Source: Symsagittifera roscoffensis (lineage: Eukaryota; Xenacoelomorpha; Acoela; Convolutidae). Taken from it: a stretch of 64,000 nucleotides of DNA. The notes beneath the pieces are model-generated. The model saw nothing but the letters and a program-made list of their open reading frames with translations. It searched no databases and was not told the DNA's origin. Both the position numbers and the translations under genes were made by a program. Numbering within the stretch: position 1 is the stretch's first letter; each line of letters begins with the position of its first letter. Where the stretch lies: the NCBI RefSeq assembly GCF_963678635.1, contig NC_087065.1, forward strand, positions 21,951,480 to 22,015,479, in the 5' to 3' direction. Shown in pieces: positions 1 to 10,804 of the stretch.

Positions 1-724
1 TAGCCACTGCTTTTGAATTTTTTTTTATTTTTCCCTCAATTCGTATTAAAAAAGTTTTAATTATAAAACCATGCTTAAATATATGAAAACCAAAAGAAAA
101 ATGACTCCTAAACAGATTGACCCATCTGTTTTCAGTTTTATCTCCCGTAGATAAATTAGATAATTTTTTTTAATTTGAACATTTTTTTATAATTAACATT
201 TTTATCAAACTTGTTCATTCCGTGTTACTTGGTACTTTGCATTCAATGTTGAATAGCAGTCTAAACAGCTTCCATTACCATTATAGTTTTTAAAGTAGAA
301 AAAAATGACCATTGTCAGTTACTGAGTCATGTTTGCCCAATAGTTTTTGAATTTAAACGGGCAAGTATAATGAGTCTAGAACATGCCACCAGCTATTCGT
401 TTTTAAATCATTTTTCTATTTTCAAAAAATAAAAGAAAAAATGAGAAGTTTTTAACCAGCAAAAATTGATAGTGAAGCACACCAACCCCCTGTAAGCCAA
501 ACAATATAAGCAAAAACAAAGTGTATCAAATTAAAAGTCACAAAACTTGTTTTCTTTCCGCAAATATGCTTTAACTTTTTTTCAAAACTAGCATATTGAG
601 AATATTACATAATTTATTCTGATATATAACTGCTAGCAAAGGCTACAGGTGATTACACCGAAAATTCCTGTGCTAACTCAAATTGCGATTGGATTTTTTT
701 GTTCAATTGACATTGTTGTTTTAC
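1..724. other. AT-rich non-coding stretch
   Basis: No long open frame, tRNA-like element or recognisable repeat was seen here. The sequence is poly-A/T rich and resembles the intergenic background of the rest of the window. Confidence 0.4.
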
Positions 725-2430
725 GTTTTTTTTTGTAAAAGTAAAGCTTCATTCAAGCTGGTTTCCGATAGAATCAAAAAGATATAGTAAAAAGCAGGAC
801 TCAATTTCAATCAAAAATGGTTGAAAAAGTGACGTTGTAGAAGGAATTGAAAAAATTTGATCGATTAAGCAGATTGTTTCGAGTCTCATGTTGCTCACAT
901 ACAACATTTTGTCTTTTAATTGCCATCTCAAATTATGTGATTGATATGAAATCTGAATAAAATGTACGTGAAAAAAACTCCATAAAACTTTAATTTATGA
1001 TTTCCCAGGTTTCAACGCAATCCTCATGTAGACGAACAACCAGATGAAAAAATTGAATTAATTCTGCAAACAACCATCCATGTTTTAAAATTTCATATTG
1101 TAGTATTTCGATTACTTTAACCAAAACAGTCTTATTTATAAATTTAGGATGATAACTATCATCAAAACTACGGGCTAAAAAAGGACTCCAAATAAAACAA
1201 ACAATAAATTTGCCCAACTTACTCAGTTTTGTCTCGTTTGATTAATTTAGAGGAAAAATCTGACAACAAAATTTTGCACAGTTTGTGTACTCATGGCAGC
1301 TTCGCAATTTTTTTAAAATTTAACTTTGCTGTTTTTGAGTATAACTTTTTTTGAAAAGCTCTTTTCCTGTTTCGCAAAATATTTTGACATATTGAGTGAA
1401 CTGATGTTATAAAGATAAGATATTTATAAGTTTTGCTGACTAACAATGAGTTTTCCAGAGACTCATACTAAAATTTATACAAAATTTTGTTTTAATCAGT
1501 GGTTCTATTAATCGAATACTAATGGAAATTTTGCTCAGACTACTTGGAACCGTGTTGAAACTAAGTTGATACATGGCGGCAACTTCCGCACTCTAAGACA
1601 CTTGGCTTAACTTTGAGATGCTTCAAGTTCAATTCAAAAGTATTAGCAACTGGGAAATTTGATTTAATTTTAAGATGCTTCAAGGGCAATGCAAAGGTAT
1701 TAGAAAATGATAAAAAGTAAAAGTTTTTAAATTTACTCAAATCAAAGATTTACCTAACTGATTTTTGTACAATGTGAGCTAAAAGTTTGTTCATCAATTA
1801 TGATAAAATAGTCAAAAATAGCGAAACAAAATTTTAGTTTTTTTGCACAACTGCCTTGCTTACAAAAAAATTTGCAAAATTTTGCTGTCAGATTTTTCCG
1901 CTAAATTGACTAAACGATACAAAACTGAGCAAATTTATTACTTTTCCAGTTTGGAGTTCTGTTTTAACCCGTAGTTTTGATCAAAGTAATCATCCTAATT
2001 TTATAAATAAGACTGTTTTGGTAAAAGTAATCCAACTATTACAATGAAAAATGTTAAAAACATGGATAGTTGCAAGCAAAATTCATTCATAGCTGGAAAA
2101 AATCAATTTTTCAATTTTTTTTCTGGTTCTTTGTTTACATGAGGATTGTGTTGCAGCCTGGGAAAGCACAAATTAAAAATCCTTGGAATTGTTTCATTAT
2201 CTTGAACTGTTTACATTTTAATCAGACTTCATATTAATCATATAATTTGAGAGAATATTTATAAGACTAAATTTTGTATGTGAGCAAAATAAGACCAAAG
2301 AAAATCGACAAATATTCTAGATTTTTTGTACAACAACACTTTTTCAACCAATTTTGATTGAAATTGAGTCCTTGCTTTCTACTTTATCTTTTCGATTCTG
2401 TTTGAAACCAGCTTAAATGAAACTTTAGTC
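725..2430. repeat. Large old inverted repeat with ~570-590-bp arms
   Basis: The left arm (about 725-1315) matches the reverse complement of the right arm (about 1845-2430) over most of its length. An example is the shared block ATAAATAAGACTGTTTTGGT, seen directly near 2002 and in reverse complement near 1120. A ~530-bp spacer (about 1315-1845) separates the arms and holds two copies of a ~32-bp motif at 1613-1646 and 1671-1702. The arms have diverged by many substitutions and small indels, so this is old. In both arms similar peptide blocks (for example KTVLVKVI and LFQP-LIEIES) read outward from the centre, on the minus strand at left and the plus strand at right. Stops interrupt the right arm. 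It may be a foldback-type element or an inverted duplication of an unidentified coding sequence. No terminal target duplication was established. Confidence 0.65.
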
Positions 2431-2574
2431 AAATAAAAATAACGGGAAACAACTGTGTCACAAAGATGAGAATTAAATAATCTTAAGAAAATGCCTGCTA
2501 TGTTTAAAAATTTCACAAAGAGTTTCTGACCAAAAAATTAGTTTGATGTAAAGTATTCCAAGTCAGAAATCTAG

Positions 2575-3240
2575 AATTTTCACGAAAGTAACGGAATATT
2601 TGTGATCGGGGTGGGGTTATTTTTTCAAGCGATTTTCGACTTTGTAACTAAGAACTTTTGTCGGAATTTTTTTCTATCAGCAAAAAATTAATGTTGTCAT
2701 AAGCTCAGTTTTGAAAATATATTTTACCTGTGATCAAACTTTAAAAAGTTATAAGGGTTTAAAGAATGCCAATATAATCAAATTGTGACAACTAACGCGC
2801 GATATATTTCTCGCTATTAACGCGTAAGCGGAGATTTAATCCCTCATACAAATCCTTCCAAATTGGTTAAAATATGCTGTTTGTCATAATTTTTACGTTA
2901 ATAGGAGCAAATTCTATCACTTCTTGGATTATAAAAACAAAACTCGTTCCTTTTCTCTGATTTGTTTTCGTCAATCTATTTTAAAAGTTAAGGGTTGCAT
3001 TAGTTTTTACTTGCTCAAATGTCAACATTTAAAGAAAGCGTTTGTGGTCTCCTTTTTTATACCATTCAAAAAATACTGTGGCTCAAAAGTAAAACAAGTC
3101 ACCTGTAATTTTTTTAGATGGGTTTTTTAAAATTTTTTAAAAAAATTTGGCCAGTTTTCGATAAATAACGGGCGATATACAAGCGTTCTATAATTACGCG
3201 TGAGTGGCAACATAAAATCTCTTCAAAATAACTTGAGGTG
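2575..3240 (+). repeat. Dispersed repeat family A, copy 1
   Basis: One of five family members in the window. Shared landmarks, in order, are CGAAAGTAACGGAATATTTG, a CCTGTGATC-type block, a GTTATAAGGGTTT block and an ATTAACGCG/CGCGATATA block. The CGCGATATA-type block occurs twice here, near 2797 and 3170, so two partial units may sit head to tail. Other copies lie at 26695-26830 (+) and at 39090-39440, 40256-40715 and 60480-61010 (all minus). No coding capacity is visible, which fits a non-autonomous element, but its class is unknown. Confidence 0.55.
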
Positions 3241-3499
3241 AAAAAATTGTTCTTGTTTTCTTATCATAAAGGCATCCCTATGTATGCATCCCAATGCGTG
3301 TTGCGGTATAAACGGAAGAATAAAATATTTCAATTTGTCAAACAGATCTTTTAATATATTTTCAATCAAAACCCTAAACTGACCTTAATATGCCATCGAC
3401 AAACTCAATGTTTAGAGCTAATATACGGACAAGTTTGTCTCTACTATACTGGTTTAACAAATCGTTTTTACAATCTTGGCTAAATTTCTGAACTATTTA

Positions 3500-4750
3500 T
3501 ACATTCTTCATCTGCTGCTTGATTGATCTACTGCTAGTTGTTCAATTGGGTCTCAAGTTTTTTCGTAGGAGGTGTTGCAGATTTTGAATCACAAAGTAAA
3601 TGGCCGCTTAGCCTCCTTATCGAGTCCACAACTACTTTCAAAATCAATAAATTTTCAACATATCACATTTTTTCCCTTTCCCTTCAACTACAGTGCTCAT
3701 GCAATTTTTCTGGATAAAGCAAACAAAATTTGACCTTTCATTTATGTTTTTATCAGGTTGAGTTAAGGTTAGCCAAAAAGTGACAGTAACAAAAATGGCT
3801 TAATACTTTAACAAAACTTGTATCGTGCAATAAATTTTGAGAACTTAACCAAAATTTTACTCCAAAATCGGTCATTTTGTATTTTTTGAATCATAAAAAT
3901 TTACGCTGAAATCATTGAGTTAATTGATGCAAAAATTATATCAAAAAAGCAATGCAGCCAAAAATGCAGTCTCTGCCACATACATCAAATGCTTTATCAG
4001 CAGCTTACACATGTCAAATTCTTTATCAGGTTGAACTTGCGAAGCTAGCCATTGTAGTTTAACCAGAGCACCACGCATACAACGCTATGCATTCCTGACA
4101 AGAACACCATCATGTTTCGACACCTGGACCTCTTTTCAATCTCCAAAATATCTAGACAAATCAAAAGTCACTGATTTACATCTTGAGACAAACCAAAAAC
4201 CAATTAATGGAAAAACGCGTTTTCGGAATATTGAACATCAAAAATTTCATTGAGCATTTTCATAGTAGCAAGACAAAAGCTCTCTGTTTCCTTCAAGATG
4301 AAATCATCAACATGAGCGCTTTTGTGCCTAAAATATCAACAGAACAGCTTTTCCTGTAAAACACAAACATGGTTCATTCAAAAAATCTGACATCCAATTT
4401 TAAGGATTTCTTCTTTCACACTGGGTCATACCAAGGACGGGCGGCATCAACAAGGTCCTAAACGCACGTCTGCAGCGTCCATAAACTCGCAGGCAAACTC
4501 ACTTTGCATTTCTGGCAGAATCATTAGAAAAACCTCACGGGTGACCAAAAATACATCACGGGTGAGCAAAGAAAACAGTTCGATTTTCGATTGAACTGCA
4601 AACTCAGTCTTGTCTTGGTGAGCAACAAAGATACCAAAATCGAAGTGGGTCTTTTCAGCATGTGATGGAATCTTTTATGTTTCAAAGTTTGTGTTTCCGC
4701 TTCACAACCAGTCTAGCTTTCTTCCTGTCTGGCTTCTGAGTTAAAACCTA
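3500..4750 (-). mobile_element. Decayed Ty1/copia-type pol fragment (reverse transcriptase and RNase H)
   Basis: Read on the minus strand, successive short peptides match landmarks of metazoan copia reverse transcriptase in the right order. These are REVFL near 4535, DAARPWYDPV followed by KEEILKIGC near 4395-4460, the HVDDF catalytic-site block near 4310, and WLASQVQPDKEFD near 4020-4060. A CDSKS-type RNase H block lies near 3590. The blocks fall in different frames with several stops, so this is a dead remnant. No LTRs, gag or integrase were identified around it; 4750-5330 may hold further unrecognisable element sequence. The HVDDF-type active site differs from the more usual YVDD of many copia elements. 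The assignment rests on motif order rather than on a search. Confidence 0.6.
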
Positions 4751-5331
4751 TCAGAATGTCATGAATTGTTGACCAATATCATATATTTCTGTGTACATCG
4801 ATTTTTCTTCCAATTTTCCATTTTATGCACTTTTGTTTCAAAAAATTCATCAGATGCTGAAGCTAAAAGGCTAATTTTAGCTGAAACGTCATGTAATTTT
4901 GGCGTATCAATACAATCGTTGCGACCGACTAATTTTGAGGCAGACTGATATCTTACGTTCCATTAGTTTTTATGGATTCCATTTGCTTTACTCCTCTAGC
5001 CGTAATATCTGCCTCAATTTCTTTTCCTCCAAACCTGGTTCTCTTAAAACGAATTGTATACCTCATCCAATTGTCGGTCTGCCAACAGCATCATTTGGAT
5101 CGGAGCTCGGAACTACTTTTGACGGAACCTCATCGTCACTCTCGACGGATTTGATGTCAAGGTAAACTGGTTGTTAACGTTTTTTCTCAGAAACAATCAA
5201 GCTCAACTTGATTATCAACAGTGTTTTCAATTGATTGAGGAAATTTTTCTTTCTCTAAGTTTTTTTGATTATCATCAGTAATATCAATAATTGGAACAAC
5301 CTAGTTGAGTCCGCACTTGTGAACTTTCAAT
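4751..5331. other. Unassigned stretch next to the copia fragment
   Basis: Short overlapping open frames on both strands reach at most about 90 codons and show no recognisable domain. The stretch could be the diverged upstream part of the copia remnant, but I could not align it to integrase. Confidence 0.3.
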
Positions 5332-5407
5332 AACATACATACATACATACACACATACACACATACATACATACGTACATATATACATACATACATACAT
5401 GTATGTC
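5332..5407. repeat. CATA tetranucleotide microsatellite
   Basis: About 19 imperfect units of ACAT/CATA with a few CACA and GTAC interruptions. It is likely to vary in length between individuals. Confidence 0.95.
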
Positions 5408-5554
5408 TAATGAGCAGTACTGAGCTATCCGCTATCCTGGTCGATGAAACTACCTAGAACTCTCCAGTTTGTCTCTCCATCACTCTTTTAGACGACTTTT
5501 TTTTTAAAAAACAAATGGTAGAAGAACAGAGGTGATGGAGGACTGCTTTCAACA

Positions 5555-5775
5555 GCGTCAGAATGGCCAGCGACCTGTTGCAAGCCACTGAAACTGAGAG
5601 TGCGGATTCAATGTCGCAGGAGGAGGAGATGGAGCTATGACAACAAGCCGAAAAACAAGATGCAAAAAGGAGAAAGATTATAAGATTTTAGAAGTTTTAG
5701 AACTTCTAAACGACGAAAACCGAAAGAAAGAAATTGAAGAAAAAGTAACTCAGAAGAAGATGTAAAAACTCAGAA
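5555..5775 (+). pseudogene. Possible broken coding fragment, Glu/Lys-rich
   Basis: A short frame starts at the ATG near 5563 (MASDLLQATETESADSMSQE) and stops after about 25 codons. The same frame continues beyond the stop for about 17 codons with a lysine/glutamine-rich composition. A neighbouring frame then reads LLNDENRKKEIEEKV to a stop near 5772. The charged composition over several adjacent frames suggests a frameshifted relic of a coding sequence, perhaps from a mobile element. No family was recognised, and chance cannot be excluded. Confidence 0.25.
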
Positions 5776-7399
5776 TTGTTTTTGTGTGAGAAAAATCAAA
5801 TGAGAAACCTAGCAACTAAGCTATAAATTGAAACTGAATGAAAAAAAAACTTTCAGTTGATTTTTGAGTTTAAGAATTTGTTGCATTTATAAATTTGCAT
5901 TATGATTTTAGTTAGTGTTTTTAGAGACACTTACTATTTATTTAAAAAGCTCGAGTGAAGAGTATATTATTTATTCCAGCCTGCATGATTGTGTTTAATA
6001 AACTAAGATGACTGATCACCTTTTGGTGATATGAAGAACGTGGGTAATCTCTTGAAGCAGGAGATTATTTCATTGTTCCTTCTAGTCATCAAGTTTCTTG
6101 ATGTTAATATTCAGGACCAATAACAACTAAATTTACGAAGGCAGGAAACATAGTAGAATAATTTTAAATTGTTGGTTGGCAGGACTGTCCTGCGTCCCAA
6201 CACCTCTTAAACCTAGGAGAACAAGTTTTAAATTGAGATAGGGCACTAAAATCAGGATAGATTTATTTTATCTTGAATCACATCCTCGAAGTGCAGATTA
6301 GTGAAAAGAAAGAAGGCTAAAACAGTGTAGTTTGATGCCATTTGTATTCTGCAGTGAGTCGATGTGATGTGGATAGAAGTGATTTCATGCATTTTGTAAA
6401 TTCTGTTTGTTGGCACTGTACCATTTTAATGAGGACCACGATACTCAATGAGAACATTGACCGGGCTCTCCGGCGAGTATGTGACATTCGCACAAAATGG
6501 CGCCAAAATGCATGGCAAAATCGAAATTTTATAACAGGAATCGAGTGAGAAAATTGGCAATTCCGATGGATTAACAGTGCTAATCATGCAATTTGACGAA
6601 TTGGGAGAGGTTAATTTGGAATGACAAGGTTTTTTTTTTAAAAAATCGTTCAAAATTAAAGACACGTCACAACCTTGAAATTTCGCGAACACTGAAAACC
6701 GCGAAAATCAGACCAGACCGATTTTCGCTAGAAAACAGCAACATTGACTCTCGAGAGTGAAGAAAGACGTGAGAACTGTAGTGAAATCACAATCGAGACT
6801 GTCCGAATTGTAATGATTGTAGCTGTGGAATCGTTACTGAACAATACCCAAAATTTCGGAAGGATCTCGGGAGGACTTAACCACCCTTTCCTAAGGACGA
6901 CGAGACCGCTCTTTGTCCAGTATCCTGAAGAGTCTCGGTAAGGAAACTGGAACTGCATTTTAACAACTTTTAGCTTCCAGATACGTCTTGAAATGAATTA
7001 ACTAATATCAAATTTTGTTTTCAGATAATGAGAAGCTAGGAGTTGAGAGAAAAGGTTGATCCATCTCCGATTGATGTGATGATTTTTATCTACTGAACAG
7101 AAACAATAAAATTATAATAAATTGGTAGTAGCCCTGTTTTAGGAGTGATCTCATGAGCTCACTATTTTGCATGTAACAAAGTTAATCTGCGCGTTCTGGC
7201 CGATAGCCCAAAAAATTAATGACTTTGTCGGCCCGATGTTAAAGGACCACACATAAAACTGGCTTTTGTAGAGACCGTTAAAAGCATATGAAGCATAAAA
7301 GCTTATTTAGACGTTAGCCAGTCGTTTCATGAACTAGCTTTATTTTCCGTCAATGTGTACTTCCGGGCGAATGTTACAAACAACCAAATTTCTTTGCAA
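5776..7399. other. Unassigned intergenic stretch
   Basis: No domain was recognised. A hairpin-like stretch occurs near 6173-6212, and open frames around 6340-6960 overlap on opposite strands, which usually means that neither is real. Confidence 0.3.
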
Positions 7400-8749
7400 T
7401 AAAAATGCACCTGGCTGACGGCCAAATTAAGTAATTTTTTCATTGTCCCTTTGCTCTTGCCGATATTTGTTCCTGCTCAAACTATTTTTAAACAGCTGTA
7501 TCAATTTTTACCTCGGGTGAGACATTAGTGAGGGAATTTTTCCCATCAAGAGAAATTACATACTCAACGGACTCAAAATAAGTGTTTTCAACTATCCTCC
7601 TGCCAGCCTCCTGCAGTTGGAGCCCCCAAAAATCTCCAAGAAATAAGCTTCAATTTGTCATATGAAATACCAGGTGGTCATAGGACTGGTCTGGTGTGTC
7701 TACTCTGTGTAGTTTGACCAAAAGTTTTTATTGATCTTTTTCAGTCTGTTTTACTATTGAGTCAGCTCAGTTTTTGCTGTTTTTCGAGCAACCATACAAT
7801 ATTTGATGGAAAAGCTATTTTCTTCACTACACAGAAACCAACTGTCTCTTCAAATGGCGCTGCCACTGGCCAGTTGCACTGGAGATACTGTCTCGCCACT
7901 TCTGTGCCTTTGTCCGATGGTGTCTATTTGACCCGTTTTTGCTTTTGCATGGGCCTCAATCTCTCAAAGAGTTTTCCCGGGGACTCTCTGGTGTTTGAGA
8001 TATGAAAGGAAGATGTCGATATCAACAAAAAAGGTATCTCACTGAATTTATCCGTGAGTAGATGTTTTAGTCCCAATGACAAAAATCTTGGTCACAGTGA
8101 AAAAAGCTTCTATAGTAGGACCCTTATTTTTTCGTATTTTTCAAATTGTTTTACCAGATGCAAGTCTTCGTTTTGTTGATTATTTTATCTGATTGCTCTG
8201 CATAAATTTATATAATCAACGGAGATCGAGAACTTTATAATTGGTGTCTTGAAATTTCTATGACATCAAATACAACTAAATGCAAATTTTAGGGGAATCT
8301 TATCGGTCCAATGGAATAACACTGAACTGCTGTCACAACTGACCTAAAAGGCCTCATTATAATTTCAAAGCTAACATGGTTTGAAAACTAAAGACGTGCG
8401 TTAAAGGCAAACAAATCCTTCTTCCAATTAAAACGGAATATATCTTCAATTTGTTCTTGAGTCAACAAACTCCACTCATATACAGACTATATGGGCCCAA
8501 TAATAAATTACTGTTCAATAGCTTGGTCACCAAGTAAAGTAAATATGTTAAAATTTGAATGTATTTGAGAAAAAGGCATCGAGGTGCATGCTAAATTTGA
8601 TGTTTATCTATAAGAAATTTTAGTTCAGGCTTCACTATCTTGCCACGTTTAAGCTTTTTCAACCTATTATTTTTGCATGTTTAAGCTATATCGAATATTT
8701 CAATGGTTAGGAATTGTTTTTCGATTTTTTAATTTGATTTTAGCTGTTA

Positions 8750-9200
8750 TTTTACCAAATTTAAGCTAAGCATTCCAATATCAAATTAGGGGTTGCGAAT
8801 TTGGCCTCCAGTTTTGAATAACCGAATCATTTTAGTTAGCGAGATAAGTTGATTTTTGAGATGTTTTCAAAAATTTTAAGAAATTTCAATTAACAATTAA
8901 ATTTACAAAACTTGAAGTTCCCAACCTTGTAGTTGGGCGCTGTCAGAGTACTCAAAGGAGTCAAAAATCTTGCCTCCAAATATGACTGTTCAAATCCTTG
9001 TAGTTTTCGAGATTTGACGTTTTGTGTGATTTTTTCAAAAAAAATTTCAGAAAACTTTTATTAATTTTTTTAAAGCAAAATCTGAATTTCCCAACCCTGT
9101 AGTTGGGTCCTGTCAGAGTAATCTCAAAGATTGCGAATTTTGCCTCCAAGTATGAATGCTCAATTCTTTGTAGTTTTCGAGAATGTGGATTTTAACGATA
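8750..9200 (+). repeat. Satellite monomers inside duplication copy 1
   Basis: Two clear ~170-bp monomers, with CCCAACC at about 8920 and 9090, follow one more diverged monomer. They share the pattern TTCCCAACC, TAGTTGGG, CTGTCAGAGTA, CTTGCCTCCAA, TGTAGTTTTCGAGA and GACGTTTT with the array at 14211-15995. The same monomers occur in copy 2 at about 12155-12605. Confidence 0.85.
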
Positions 9201-9207
9201 CCCGATT

Positions 9208-9510
9208 GACCAAACCGAAAACCCCTGTGTGTCTTTCTCTGTTTGTTCTGATTCCGTGCTCGTTGTCTCCTTGGCGTGTCCAGCACCTTTCTCCAGCACC
9301 ACTTTCCCACTTGGCTGGTCACCTCTTCCATTCAAGTCTCCAGTGGTCCGTCGAGTGACCAAACAGAACACCCCTGTGTGCCCTATTCTGTTTGTTCTCG
9401 TCCGTGCTGGATGTCCCTTTGGCGTGTTCAGCACTTCTCGGGTTCCCTTCCTGAGAACCACTTTCCCACTTGGCTGTTCACCTGTTCCATTCAAGTCTCC
9501 TAGTGGTCCG
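9208..9510. repeat. Two-copy ~150-bp tandem repeat, GC-richer
   Basis: Copy a (9208-9356) and copy b (9357-9510) share GACCAAAC, CCCCTGTGTG, TCTGTTTGTTCT, TTGGCGTGT, CACTTTCCCACTTGGCTG and TTCCATTCAAGTCTCC. Base composition is clearly richer in C and G than the surroundings. Roughly 100-codon open frames run through it on both strands, which is expected for a short repeat whose length keeps the frame. An identical pair lies at 12613-12915 in duplication copy 2. Confidence 0.85.
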
Positions 9511-10804
9511 GTGAAGTTGCAAGCTATCTGAAACCCCTTAAAAACGCCTCACACTCGGGCACCTGTATAAAGTTACTGATTTGATCGAAACGATCGGTCT
9601 TATTGGATAACAGTATGAATAAACTATTTCAATTAATATAAAGGTTTGATCCACTCAATCTGGAAGTCAAAGCCACTGTCCTTTTTATCTTTTACGGTTT
9701 TTTGTTCCTTTCTCTATTTTTTGGATTTTTGTTTTGCTTTTTGTCTTTTGCTTGTCTTTTGTCCCCCTAGTTACCCCCCTTTACTCGGTTAGCTAGTCCT
9801 CGTTCGGAGAGCGTACCAGGAAGTTTTCTCGAGTTTTCTTAAAAAGCTATCACGGTACAACCGGAAAGTTTATACGTTTCTGATGAACGGTACCACCGGT
9901 ACTCTAGCATGGGCATGTAACCCGGAGCTGTGTCAAGTGGGTTTGATCCCGTAGTCTTGATGTCGTAAAAACACCCAGGAGCGCCATAAAAGCACTATGT
10001 AACAGTCGCCTACTTTAGTCACATATGAGGTTAAAGAAAAATAGGCCCTATAACCATTGGCTCAAGAGTCAGGGACACTATTTCTTGTGTTTTTCTACCT
10101 GAAACGGTCGGAGCCAATTCGGTTCACTTGCGACATGAGACTAAAATCTTTGTTACAGCTTAAAGGCCACTACCAAAACACCTCCCCCCCCACTCTAGAA
10201 AATAAGAACTTCACCATACTTAGTTCTCAAAATACCCAAAAAACGCAAACGCCAGTAAAAACAGGGTCGGAACGATCCATATAGCTACTTTATATTAGAC
10301 AGTGGAACTTTGATCCAATTCAGATGGATCAACCTAAAACTCTCCTTATCTCAACATAATAATTTTAAACACACTCAAGAAATATAAATAGGGCACTAAC
10401 ATACCGGCACACTTTAGAATTGGAGTAACTAAATTAACCAAAAACTTTAGCATAAATGGGTAATCAAGTTTAACTCAAGAAGTTTTGAATAAGTCAGTTT
10501 TAACCCCATAAACAAGTTTTGGTACTGGACCATTGGGAGACTTCGTTTGTCCAGCTTTCCACCGAAGGTTCACTCTGGTCAGCTTCTAATCTATCTCTTC
10601 TTTATTCGCGATTGCTCTGCGTTCTGTTTCGAACAAGACAGCTCTACTCTCGCGATTAGCAATTTACCGCTGCTTTTTCGACTACTTTCCCGCGATTGTA
10701 ATTCGGTTCTTCTGATATTTTTTTCTGATATTTTCAGTTGTCGCGAGAAACATGAGCATGACATGCTCAATTCGACTTTTTGCAAAAATTTCATTTCACC
10801 CCAA

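Larger units (their letters stand above)
7400..10804. repeat. 3,405-bp tandem duplication, copy 1
   Basis: This block is repeated immediately downstream with about nine differences found by eye, roughly 0.3%. The duplication begins at AATAAAAATGCACC (7398; again at 10803) and each copy ends in ACCCCAA, so the junctions share a CAA microhomology. In order the unit holds a ~270-bp open stretch (7757-8005), diverged satellite monomers (about 8750-9200) and a two-copy ~150-bp GC-richer repeat (9208-9510). TATAAAG (about 9570) and AATAAA (about 9617) follow, with a second TATAAATAG near 10385. The TATA boxes with a nearby AATAAA suggest that LTR-type regulatory sequence may be included, but I could not define LTR ends. 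Confidence 0.93.

Noticed and set aside
9192-9531. Roughly 100-codon frames on both strands, present again at 12597-12936
   Set aside because: They run through a two-copy ~150-bp repeat whose length keeps frames open on both strands. The peptides have no known domain and the two strands compete.
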